DNA of 9,359 nucleotides from Paludibacter sp. (GCA_009787075.1 WRGS01000182.1:1-9359); one strand, 5' to 3'; positions 1 to 6,243 are shown, numbered from the stretch's first letter. Program-made: numbers and translations. The notes: generated from the letters alone by a model not told the origin.

Positions 1-312
1 GCAAAGGAAAACGAAATTTTTAATTTCACAAAAAAATTGCTTAACTGGCGCAAAGGCAACGATATTTTCGCCAAAGGAACATTTAAGCATTTCCGCCCAT
101 ACAGAGGCATTTATGTTTATGAACGAAAGTATAACGGTCGGTCGGTTGTAGTGATTTTTAACGGAACAGACCAAGAACAAACATTTCAAACACAGCGTTA
201 TGCAGAAGTTCTTCCAAAATCCGTAGCCAAAGACCCAATTAACGGCTCAAAAGTTGAAATCGGCAAAGAAATGACAATAGCAAAGCGAGGAGTTAAGATT
301 TTGGAGTTTTAA
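1..312 (+). CDS. GH13 alpha-amylase family protein (SusA/neopullulanase-like), C-terminal fragment
   Basis: The frame is open from the first base of the window, so the gene starts upstream; only the last 103 residues are present, ending at TAA 310-312. The fragment begins with a helix ending in KKLLNWRKGNDIF, followed by a short hydrophobic/aromatic stretch (GIYVYERKYNGRSVVVIFNGT) and then beta-type sequence ending in KILEF. This is the signature of the C-terminal beta-sandwich that follows the TIM barrel in cyclomaltodextrinase/neopullulanase enzymes of Bacteroidetes, which hydrolyse starch-derived maltooligosaccharides, often in the periplasm. The catalytic barrel lies outside the window, so substrate and localisation are inferred from the family only. 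The gene ends 10 bp before the stop of the convergent methyltransferase pseudogene, and I see no hairpin terminator between them. Family assignment is fairly sure; the exact enzyme is not. Confidence 0.8.
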   Translation, partial: AKENEIFNFTKKLLNWRKGNDIFAKGTFKHFRPYRGIYVYERKYNGRSVVVIFNGTDQEQTFQTQRYAEVLPKSVAKDPINGSKVEIGKEMTIAKRGVKILEF

Positions 313-322
313 AGATATTTTT

Positions 323-1146
323 TCAGTCCAATTTATACTCGTACCGCAACAAACGTTGTGTGCGTTTAGCAAGAGGGAAAATTTGCATTATGTTGCAAAA
401 AACTTTGAAAAAATTCAATGGCAATTGTTTGACGTAGGGCGATTGTATAAGAGGAATATCGTCAAGTTTTTTCAGTTTAGGGCTGAAACATCTATATCGC
501 GCGTGTCGTTCACACCCCATTTGCACGATGTATTAAATGACTTCATCATTTGTTTTGTACCCATTTTAACTGCGCCTTTGCTCATAATATTAAACATCAT
601 TTCGCCATGAGAAAAAATAATTCATCAACCGCATAAAAAGATTTTCCACTTCGGCAGGAGTAATATACATCAAAACTCCTTCTGCTGCAATAATTGCAGG
701 GCGATTATTTGGGATTTGTTCCAACCAGCCGACTTCGGTAACCGATGATGCTATCATTTGATAATTATTATTTTCTGTAAAGAAATTTTTGCACAATTCT
801 ATTATTTGAGGATAATCTACATCAAACCAATTCGCTGATACAGGCGGATTTATGCGTTTTGTTCGCGACAACCGAGATTCAAAACAACAGCGTTTGGGTT
901 GGTGCGTATAAATTCTTTTATCCAATCGTCAATATGCTTTGCACGCCAAACATTAGGCATGTCACCATCAAATGAAGCAGATGCGGCAATATTGCTGAAA
1001 TCGTATTCTATTGACTGCAATATCTTATCCGCGTGCGTATCGTGCAACACATAATTTTTACTTTGACTATCCAAAGCCTTTGCCCGCAGGCAAATAAACA
1101 GAGTTCCCATTGTGCATGTCAATTCAATTTTTGTTTTATTTTCCAT
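323..1146 (-). pseudogene. Leucine carboxyl methyltransferase (LCM/PPM1) family SAM-dependent methyltransferase, frameshifted
   Basis: Three consecutive minus-strand frames together give one recognisable class I methyltransferase of about 277 residues, the usual family size. Frame 1 starts at ATG 1146 (MENKTKIEL) and runs through AVVLNLGC, the first half of AdoMet motif I. Frame 2 resumes with RINPPVSANWFDVDYPQ, matching the family's acidic WFDVDYP block, and continues to AIIAAEGVLMYIT, the conserved EGVLMYL motif. Frame 3 gives FSHGEMMFNIMSKGAVKMG, and a final shift gives PKLKKLDDIPLIQSPY through LLRYEYKLD. Lesions: about 10 bp missing at 857-867, where GLDxR of motif I should be; one extra base in an A6 run at 612-617; and about one base missing near 489-492. 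Loss of motif I should abolish cofactor binding. Members methylate carboxylates, but the natural substrate here is unknown. An in-frame upstream ATG (1236) adds 30 non-conserved residues and was not used. Neighbouring genes are intact, arguing against generally poor sequence. Confidence 0.8.
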
Positions 1147-1206
1147 ATCAATTTTGTTAAAAAAACATATCCTTTGATTTTGTTTTATTGATTTGTTTTG
1201 AAAAGG

Positions 1207-1236
1207 CAAAAATGCAATTTTTTTAAAGTAATGCAA
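1207..1236 (-). promoter_or_regulatory. Possible promoter of the methyltransferase pseudogene
   Basis: On the minus strand a TTG (complement of CAA 1234-1236) is followed after 19 bp by CATTTTTG (complement of 1207-1214), one mismatch from the Bacteroidetes -7 element TAnnTTTG. Transcription would begin around 1202, about 55 bases before ATG 1146. The first base of the -7 element is wrong and the region is AT-rich, so this is only a candidate. Confidence 0.35.
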
Positions 1237-1266
1237 TTGGTATTTGAAAAAAAAGTATTACCTTTG
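1237..1266 (+). promoter_or_regulatory. Bacteroidetes-type promoter of rpsP
   Basis: TTG at 1237-1239 lies 19 bp upstream of TACCTTTG at 1259-1266, a full match to the -33/-7 consensus (TTG, TAnnTTTG) of the primary Bacteroidetes sigma factor. Transcription should begin near 1271, giving a leader of about 54 bases before the rpsP ATG at 1325. No Shine-Dalgarno sequence is present; the bases before the start are almost all A/T, as is normal in this phylum. Confidence 0.75.
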
Positions 1267-1271
1267 CAGCC

Positions 1272-1286
1272 GCTTTTGGAAAAAGC
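1272..1286 (+). other. Short hairpin at the 5' end of the rpsP leader
   Basis: GCTTTT (1272-1277) and AAAAGC (1281-1286) are perfectly complementary around a GGA loop, placed right at the predicted transcript start. A 5'-terminal stem can protect mRNA or take part in leader control, but six mostly A-U pairs are weak, and there is no following U-tract, so it is not a terminator. I cannot assign it to a known r-protein leader. Confidence 0.3.
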
Positions 1287-1324
1287 AATAGGTATATAAT
1301 TTTTAAAAAAAATTTAATAGAAAA

Positions 1325-1969
1325 ATGCCAGTAAAAATCAGATTGCAACGGCACGGTCGTAAGGGATACGCTTACTACCATATTGTAGCTGCCGACAGTC
1401 GTGCGCCGCGCGACGGCAAATTTATCGAACGTATCGGGTCGTACAATCCCAATACCAATCCTGCAACGGTTGATTTGAAATTCGACCGCGCTTTGTATTG
1501 GTTGCAGGTTGGTGCGCAGCCCACAGACACCGCCCGCAATATACTTTCGGACGAAGGCGTATTGCTCAAAAAACATCTTTTGGGTGGAGTGAAAAAAGGC
1601 GCTTTCGACGATGCGGAAGCCGAGAAACGCTTTGAAGCGTGGAAAAAAGACAAAGAAAACACGGTTGCAAAAACCAAAGACCAACTTCTTGCCGAAAAAC
1701 ATGCAAAAACAAAGGAACGTTTATCTGCTGAGGAGAAAATTAAGAAAGCGCGTGCAGCCGAAGTAGCGAAAAAACGCGCTGACGTAGTAGCAGCCGTAGC
1801 AGGCGATACATCCCCCGCAGTTGAAATTGCGGAAGAAACAGTTGAGGCGAAAGCAACTGAAGTTGCAGCCGAAGTTGTTGAACAAGCGCCTGCTGTTGAA
1901 GAAAAAGTATCCGAAGTTGTGAAAGAAACAGCAGCCGAAGTTACAGAAGAGAAACAAGCAACTGAATAA
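1325..1969 (+). CDS. rpsP: 30S ribosomal protein S16 with long C-terminal extension
   Basis: The N-terminal ~82 residues are canonical S16: MPVKIRLQRHGRKGYAYYHI, then ADSRAPRDGKFIERIGSYNP and RALYWLQVGAQPTDT. S16 binds 16S rRNA early in 30S assembly. Typical bacterial S16 is 75-90 residues; this one is 214. Residues from about 85 onward form a charged tail, first Lys/Ala-rich (helical, residues ~95-155) and then Ala/Glu/Val-rich and acidic, ending EEKQATE. Extended S16 tails are common in Bacteroidetes, so the extension is probably native rather than a fusion. The tail contains three AAEV repeats encoded by an identical 11-bp DNA word. The ATG at 1325 is fixed by the conserved N-terminus. The gene stands alone, without the rimM/trmD neighbours seen in proteobacteria, between its own promoter and a strong terminator. 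Confidence 0.97.
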   Translation: MPVKIRLQRHGRKGYAYYHIVAADSRAPRDGKFIERIGSYNPNTNPATVDLKFDRALYWLQVGAQPTDTARNILSDEGVLLKKHLLGGVKKGAFDDAEAEKRFEAWKKDKENTVAKTKDQLLAEKHAKTKERLSAEEKIKKARAAEVAKKRADVVAAVAGDTSPAVEIAEETVEAKATEVAAEVVEQAPAVEEKVSEVVKETAAEVTEEKQATE

Positions 1970-2007
1970 TAGAAAATTTTTAAAGTTTTTAGTTTTTTTT
2001 CATTTGG

Positions 2008-2037
2008 AAAGTCCGCTTGTACAGGCGGACTTTTTTT
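2008..2037 (+). terminator. Intrinsic terminator after rpsP
   Basis: AAAGTCCGC (2008-2016) pairs with GCGGACTTT (2025-2033) around an 8-base loop, followed by a T-run reaching 2037. It lies 39 bp after the rpsP stop. The T-run overlaps the stop codon (2036-2038) of the convergent rfbD gene. Read from the minus strand, the stem is followed only by TTTCC, so termination of rfbD transcripts here would be weaker. Confidence 0.9.
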
Positions 2038-2905
2038 ATTCTTTCAATAATTTTTCAATACAAATCTGCAAACTGTCTTCCCAATAAGGAACTTCAATTT
2101 GATATGTTTGTTTTATTTTATCCTTATTCAGCACGCTGTAAAACGGACGCGGCGCACGTGCAGGATAATTTTTACTTTCAATAGGATTGACTTTGCAGGT
2201 TGTAATTCGGGCAATGCGATGAATTGCTTTTGTAAAATCGTACCAACTTATTGCCCCTTCGTTTGAGAAATGATAAATTCCGCCTGTAAATTTTTCAAAA
2301 TCAATGATTTGCATAATTGCCGCGGCGAGGTCGGCAGCGGCAGTAGGCGTGCCAATCTGGTCGAAAACAACGTTTAAGGTTTCGCGCTCTTTCCCAAGCC
2401 GCAACATTGTTTTTACAAAATTATTTCCAAAAGACGAATACAGCCACGAAGTACGGATTATAACTGCATCGGGACAAATTTTCTGCAAAATCTGTTCGCC
2501 TGCGAGTTTGGATTTCCCATAAACAGAAGCAGGATTTACATTCATCGTTTCGGCATAAGGCAGGTGAGTTTTTCCATCAAAAACATAATCGGTAGAAACG
2601 TGAATGATGTTGATATTATGTTCACGGGCAATTTTCGCCAAGTTTTCAACGGCATCGCAGTTGATTTTATAGCAAAGTTCAACATCATCTTCCGCCTTAT
2701 CAACAGCGGTGTAAGCCGCGCAATTTACAATAAAATCAATTTTTGTATGGTTAAAAAAATCGCGCAAATCGCTGATATTTGTAATATCAAGTTCGGCAAC
2801 ATCGGTAAAAATAAAATTATAACGATTGGCATAATTTTCTGAAAGCAAACGCATTTCGTTGCCCAACTGTCCGTTGCTGCCTGTAATTAAAATTGTTTTT
2901 TTCAT
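2036..2905 (-). CDS. rfbD: dTDP-4-dehydrorhamnose reductase
   Basis: The 289-residue protein is a full-length RmlD/RfbD-type short-chain dehydrogenase that uses NAD(P)H to reduce dTDP-4-dehydro-L-rhamnose to dTDP-L-rhamnose, the last step of the cytosolic rhamnose donor pathway for O-antigen, capsule or S-layer glycans. Visible features: Rossmann motif TGSNGQLG (residues 8-15), NCAAYTAVDKAE (61-72), the VSTDYVFDG block (103-111) with Thr105, and the YGKSK active-site motif with Tyr129 and Lys133. C-terminal RPxxS-type substrate-site sequence is seen as APRPFYSVLNKDK. ATG 2905 is fixed by the standard MKKTILITG start. It follows the AmpG-like gene by 18 bp on the same strand and has no obvious promoter of its own, so co-transcription is likely. 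The other rhamnose genes (rfbA, rfbB, rfbC) are not in the window. Confidence 0.95.
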   Translation of the reverse strand: MKKTILITGSNGQLGNEMRLLSENYANRYNFIFTDVAELDITNISDLRDFFNHTKIDFIVNCAAYTAVDKAEDDVELCYKINCDAVENLAKIAREHNINIIHVSTDYVFDGKTHLPYAETMNVNPASVYGKSKLAGEQILQKICPDAVIIRTSWLYSSFGNNFVKTMLRLGKERETLNVVFDQIGTPTAAADLAAAIMQIIDFEKFTGGIYHFSNEGAISWYDFTKAIHRIARITTCKVNPIESKNYPARAPRPFYSVLNKDKIKQTYQIEVPYWEDSLQICIEKLLKE

Positions 2906-2923
2906 TATTATTATAATAAAATA

Positions 2924-4210
2924 TCAAGTATCAAGAGTTTTCTCTTTCTTTCCAAAATTTTTATCTATTTTTATAAAAGGAATAATTATCCATGTTGTTA
3001 CAGAACAAATCATTATAAAAATAAAGAAATGTTCGTAACCGATTTTTTCCTGAAGCCAGCCTGCAAGCATTCCGGGCAGCGACATACTCAAAGCCATAAA
3101 AGCAGTACAAATTGCATAATGCGCCGTTTTGTGTTTTCCTTCTGAAAAATAAATCATATACATCATATAAGCCGTAAAACCAAAGCCATAACCAAACTGT
3201 TCAATGGCAACGGCGGCATTTATTAAAATAAAATTTGTCGGTTGAAAAAAGGAAAGATAAATATAAACCAAATGCGGCAAAGTGATGCACAAAGCCATTG
3301 GCAAGAGCCAAAACTTCAGTCCTTTACGCGAAATAGCAATCCCGCCTGCTATTCCGCCAAGAATAAGGGCAATCACTCCGATTGTTCCATAAACAAAACC
3401 GACTTCTTTTGTTGAAAGTTCCAGCCCGCCAACAGAGTGCGGGTCAAGCATAAAAAGCGAAGATATTTTTACAAGCAATGCCTCGCCAAAACGATACAGC
3501 AACATAAAGGCGATAGCAAGAAAAACGCCTTTTTTCTGAAAAAAACTTTTGAAAGTATCGATAAAATCATTAAAAATTAAAGTTTTATTTAAATTATTCT
3601 TATCAAGTTTTTCACTTTGATGTTCTATGTCAGGAAGCGCCAAACGATGATAGGCAAATAGCATCAAAAAAATTCCTGCCAAAATAAAAAATGTTATCAT
3701 CCACGCAAATTTGATATTTCCCGTTGTTTCTTCCAAATATCCCGCAAACATTATCAACACGCCCTGCCCCATAATATTTGCAAAACGGTAAAAAGTGGAA
3801 CGTATTCCTACAAAAAACGACTGTTCGCTGTCTTTTAGAGCAATCATATAAAATCCGTCTGCGGCAATATCGTGTGTGGCGCTGCTGAAAGCAAGTAATA
3901 TAAATAATGCGAGCGTCGCCTGCAAATAGAACGGTACAGGAATCATTAAGGCAACTCCGCCCAAACCCGCGCCAATAAGCATTTGAGTAATCAAAATCCA
4001 CGAGCGTTTTGTTTTGAACAGTTCCACAAAAGGCGACCAAATGCCCTTAAAAACCCAAACAAACCCTATTAAACTTGTAAAAAAAGTAACCTGCGTGTTT
4101 GTAAGTCCAAACCGCTTGTACATAATAGTAGAAACTGTCATTACAACCACATAAGGAATGCCTTCGGCAAAATATAAAGTTGGTATCCACGCCCACGGAG
4201 ATTTACGCAT
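2924..4210 (-). CDS. AmpG-like MFS permease (muropeptide transporter family)
   Basis: This 428-residue integral membrane protein has about 12 hydrophobic segments in two groups of six, separated by a charged loop at residues ~190-230 (EHQSEKLDKNNLNK). It starts in the usual AmpG style, WAWIPTLYFAEGIPY, and has the family motif SSATHDIAADGFYM (residues 110-122), plus YRFGEALLVKISSLFMLD (239-256) and EQFGYGFGFTAYMMYM (337-352). AmpG proteins import anhydromuropeptides released during peptidoglycan turnover; some Bacteroidetes paralogues carry other or unknown substrates, so I give the family and leave the symbol blank. The start MRKSPWAW at 4210 is the only sensible one. It is the first gene of a pair with rfbD. 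I found no clear TAnnTTTG promoter within 120 bp upstream; a 22-bp tandem array lies 89 bp before the start. Confidence 0.85.
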   Translation of the reverse strand: MRKSPWAWIPTLYFAEGIPYVVVMTVSTIMYKRFGLTNTQVTFFTSLIGFVWVFKGIWSPFVELFKTKRSWILITQMLIGAGLGGVALMIPVPFYLQATLALFILLAFSSATHDIAADGFYMIALKDSEQSFFVGIRSTFYRFANIMGQGVLIMFAGYLEETTGNIKFAWMITFFILAGIFLMLFAYHRLALPDIEHQSEKLDKNNLNKTLIFNDFIDTFKSFFQKKGVFLAIAFMLLYRFGEALLVKISSLFMLDPHSVGGLELSTKEVGFVYGTIGVIALILGGIAGGIAISRKGLKFWLLPMALCITLPHLVYIYLSFFQPTNFILINAAVAIEQFGYGFGFTAYMMYMIYFSEGKHKTAHYAICTAFMALSMSLPGMLAGWLQEKIGYEHFFIFIMICSVTTWIIIPFIKIDKNFGKKEKTLDT

Positions 4211-4320
4211 ATAAAATTAACGTCATAAATTTATATTTATTACTTTGTTTAATAATATATTTTCCATTTTTTATAAATTAATAAACTTTACCAATGTAAT
4301 AAATTTTTATTTTTAAAAAT

Positions 4321-4386
4321 ACGAATATTTGTTTTAATAAATACGAGTATTCATTTTAAACAAAACGAATACTCATATTTTATAAA
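4321..4386. repeat. Tandem 22-bp repeat array (three clear units, degenerate units at both ends)
   Basis: Units begin at 4321, 4343 and 4365, exactly 22 bp apart, each opening with ACGA followed by a TA-rich core (ACGAATATTTGTTTTAA, ACGAGTATTCATTTTAA, ACGAATACTCATATTTTA). A degenerate unit follows in register at 4387 (ATGATTATACCTTTT), and a segment in register before it (4299-4320) matches the first unit at about 16 of 22 positions. Neighbouring units also form a dyad: GAGTATTC (4346-4353) against GAATACTC (4367-4374). Twenty-two base pairs is close to two helical turns, which suits an array of protein sites on one face of the DNA; it could equally be a decayed minisatellite. Confidence 0.6.
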
Positions 4387-4390
4387 ATGA

Positions 4391-4669
4391 TTATACCTTT
4401 TCAAATTTCAGATTATTCAGCATTTCTTCCATTCCGCCAAATTTGCAAATCCAGCGAAACGTTTTTTTATTTTATAGAAATTCCATTTCTGAAAAGCGTT
4501 CCGCACTAACAATGCAAGCAAAACGGATTCAATATCTTTTTAATGTTATCGAAAAATTACAGGATATAAAATCATATACTTTATGCCTTGCCAATGGCTT
4601 TTTATTTAGTAACCAATATACATAAAAAGATAAAAATAATATCCAAACGATTAAAATTACAATTATCAT
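4391..4669 (-). pseudogene. Possible small membrane protein or decayed membrane gene
   Basis: From ATG 4669 on the minus strand, a 46-residue frame ends at TGA 4529-4531. Its first ~21 residues form one hydrophobic helix (MIIVILIVWILFLSFYVYWL), followed by a basic, membrane-anchoring NKKPLARHK. The same frame then continues through one more stop (TAA) into FRWICKFGGMEEMLNNLKF and ends at TAA 4391-4393, giving 93 codons with two internal stops. Either only the first 46 residues are a real small protein, or this is the remnant of a longer gene, or it is chance. It starts 48 bp after the SUMF1 gene stop on the same strand. I recognise no family. In DNA this AT-rich, short open frames are common, so confidence is low. 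Confidence 0.25.
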
Positions 4670-4689
4670 ATACAATGGCTTTTTATTTA
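4553..4689. repeat. Imperfect direct duplication
   Basis: Two copies lie at 4553-4608 and 4653-4689. They share, in order, AAAATTAC, ATCATATA and a perfect 17-bp block CAATGGCTTTTTATTTA (4592-4608 and 4673-4689). The second copy lacks about 6 and 13 bases between these blocks. The order and orientation argue for a local duplication followed by deletions rather than coincidence. No flanking target-site duplication or terminal inverted repeat is visible, so I do not call it a mobile element. Confidence 0.6.
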
Positions 4690-4717
4690 TGCACTTTCAA
4701 CAATACAAATTTTAACT

Positions 4718-6190
4718 TTACTCAAAGCCGTCAGTTGCGAGGCGAAAACCGATTTTTTGATTTTTCGTATCTGGCTTGGCAGCAAAGCGAAAAGTTATGC
4801 GCAAAAAATCAATGCTGTCGTCATATCCGCCGCCGCGCACAACGCGCTCTTTGCCGTCCTTTGCCCCAACAGGATACAGATGAAACCCCGCTGTGTATTG
4901 TGAATACCAATCGCTGCACCATTCGGCAGCATTGCCCGACATATCATAAATATCCAATTCATTTGGGTTAAGCAACCCGACAGCGTGCATTTTGTTATTG
5001 GAATTTTCGGCAAACCATGCTACATACGGAGCGGAATTGCTGCCTGCATAAATTGTTTGATTGCTTCTATCGCCTCCGCGCGCGGCAAATTCCCATTCCG
5101 ATTCGGTTGGCAAACGATATGTCAAGCCGCTTGCAGCATTGAGTTTTACAATAAAATTCTGAACTTCATTGTAAGAGATATTTGTTACAGGAAAATTCTT
5201 GTCTGTTACAGGCGAGGGGTTATAACCCATAATCGCCTCCCATTGCCCTTGCGTTACTTCGTGCTTTCCGATATAAAAATTTTTCAAAACAACCTGATGC
5301 GATGGCGTTTCACCTTCGCGACAATCGTCTTGACAGCCCATCATAAATATGCTGCCTTTTACCAGCACCATATCTTCGGAAATCGGCGTGATAAAATTGG
5401 TTTTAACCGAATCGTTTGCCTTCGTAATTTTCATGTTACATTTGTCGATAAGCGTTTGAACGCGCTTTTGGTCAATGCAGCCGATTGTTTTTGCCAAAAC
5501 AAATTTTGTGCGTGCTTCGTCAAATTTCTTTTGCGCCATCAAATCGTTGGCTTGCGCCAATTGCTGACAGCAGTCAATTTTTTTCATTGCCGTTTGTACA
5601 TCATTCTGATTGTTTGCCTTTTGGGCTGCCTGCGCTGCAATTTGATAATTCATTTCGGCAACAGCATAATTTTCTTTATTAAAACACGAATCGGCAATGT
5701 TCATCGCCTGCTTAAAACGGTCAGGTTGCTGCTGCTCAACAGGCTGCACTTTTGGGGTTTCAATAACTTCATTACGCGCTGCTTCCTCGCGGCGAGCGCG
5801 TTCTACGGCTTCACGCTTTGCGCGTTCTTCCGCCTCGCGTTTTGCTCGCTCGGCTGCTTTATTAACTGCGGGTTTGGGCTGCTCGGCAACGGCAGCAGAT
5901 GCGGTTTCCGCTTTGCCTGCAACATTCAAATTTGCAGGAATCTGCACTTCTTTACCTGCAATGCCATCATCGCACAATTGCAGCCATTGCTGAATATCGG
6001 CTTTTTCTTTATCAGAAATGTAAGCGCAACTTTTGGCAAAATTAAAATATCTTTTCGCCATCTGATAATCGCCTTTTTTTAACATTTCAACACCCTGCCT
6101 CTGACGCGAAGAGTAACATTCATTGTCCTGCGCAATTGCTGCAACAGCGCAAAACATTAAAACTGTCAGTAAAAAAATCTTTGTTTTCAT
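4718..6190 (-). CDS. Secreted TPR-like and SUMF1 (FGE-sulfatase fold) domain protein
   Basis: The 490-residue protein begins with a Sec signal peptide (MKTKIFLLTV..., likely cleavage after Ala20, AIA|QD), so it acts in the periplasm or outside the cell. Residues ~35-77 form a TPR-like helical hairpin (LKKGDYQMAKRYFNFAKSC). Residues ~112-140 are a charged AERAKREAEE-type helix, probably coiled coil. Residues ~157-255 are a second helical block including QKKFDEARTKFVLAKTIGC. Residues ~272-487 are a complete SUMF1/FGE fold: VKGSIFMMGC, KHEVTQGQWEAIMG, RLPTESEWEFAARGG (359-373), MSGNAAEWCSDWY (417-429), VRGGGY (451-456) and IGFRLA. In true formylglycine-generating enzymes two cysteines follow the RGGS motif; here that stretch reads DDSIDFLR, so sulfatase-activating catalysis is unlikely and a binding or scaffold role is inferred. 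Partner unknown. The gene has its own predicted promoter. Confidence 0.9.
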   Translation of the reverse strand: MKTKIFLLTVLMFCAVAAIAQDNECYSSRQRQGVEMLKKGDYQMAKRYFNFAKSCAYISDKEKADIQQWLQLCDDGIAGKEVQIPANLNVAGKAETASAAVAEQPKPAVNKAAERAKREAEERAKREAVERARREEAARNEVIETPKVQPVEQQQPDRFKQAMNIADSCFNKENYAVAEMNYQIAAQAAQKANNQNDVQTAMKKIDCCQQLAQANDLMAQKKFDEARTKFVLAKTIGCIDQKRVQTLIDKCNMKITKANDSVKTNFITPISEDMVLVKGSIFMMGCQDDCREGETPSHQVVLKNFYIGKHEVTQGQWEAIMGYNPSPVTDKNFPVTNISYNEVQNFIVKLNAASGLTYRLPTESEWEFAARGGDRSNQTIYAGSNSAPYVAWFAENSNNKMHAVGLLNPNELDIYDMSGNAAEWCSDWYSQYTAGFHLYPVGAKDGKERVVRGGGYDDSIDFLRITFRFAAKPDTKNQKIGFRLATDGFE

Positions 6191-6235
6191 GATTTTTTAT
6201 TTATTAATTATTTATTATATTTTCAAATGAAAACG

Positions 6236-6243
6236 CAAAAATA
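6236..6243 (-). promoter_or_regulatory. Predicted -7 promoter element of the SUMF1-domain gene
   Basis: The minus strand reads TATTTTTG here (complement of 6236-6243), an exact match to TAnnTTTG. Transcription would start near 6231, leaving a roughly 40-base A/T-rich leader before ATG 6190. No TTG stands at the expected -33 distance, only a T-run, so the promoter is incomplete by consensus. It lies within the 88-bp gap after ptb and suggests that this gene can be transcribed independently. Confidence 0.5.

Larger units (their letters stand above)
4211..4717. other. AT-rich intergenic region without an intact long gene
   Basis: This 507-bp stretch separates the AmpG-like gene from the SUMF1-domain gene, both on the minus strand. 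It is strongly AT-rich. It contains a tandem array with a 22-bp period (about 4299-4408), an imperfect duplicated segment (4553-4608 and 4653-4689), and one minus-strand frame (4391-4669) that reads as a possible decayed membrane protein. I see no tRNA, no strong hairpin terminator and no consensus promoter. Plus-strand frames here (from 4443 and from 4588) have no protein-like conservation that I recognise, and the second runs into the antisense of the SUMF1 gene. Confidence 0.7.

Noticed and set aside
1147..1236. Upstream in-frame ATG at 1236 as the start of the methyltransferase
   Set aside because: The extra 30 residues (MHYFKKIAFLPF...) are not family-like, and they overlap the candidate promoter; MENKTKIEL at 1146 is the typical family start.
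4321..4386. 22-bp units as a miniature CRISPR array
   Set aside because: The units are directly tandem with no spacers, are AT-rich and degenerate, and no cas genes are nearby.
4585..4604. GCC...GGC followed by a T-run as an intrinsic terminator
   Set aside because: The stem is only three or four pairs, with either a tiny loop or no stable extension, and it is on the strand opposite to both flanking genes.
5697..5993. Plus-strand frame with repeated SRFARSSASRFARS
   Set aside because: This is the complement of the AERAKREAEE linker codons, not an independent repeat protein.
4985..6082. Long 365-codon plus-strand frame
   Set aside because: It lies entirely antisense to the well-supported SUMF1-domain gene; its Cys/Phe/Arg-rich composition is typical of a reverse-strand shadow.
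4718..6190. Annotation as an active sulfatase-modifying (formylglycine-generating) enzyme
   Set aside because: The two active-site cysteines after the RGG motif are absent and no sulfatase is encoded in the window.
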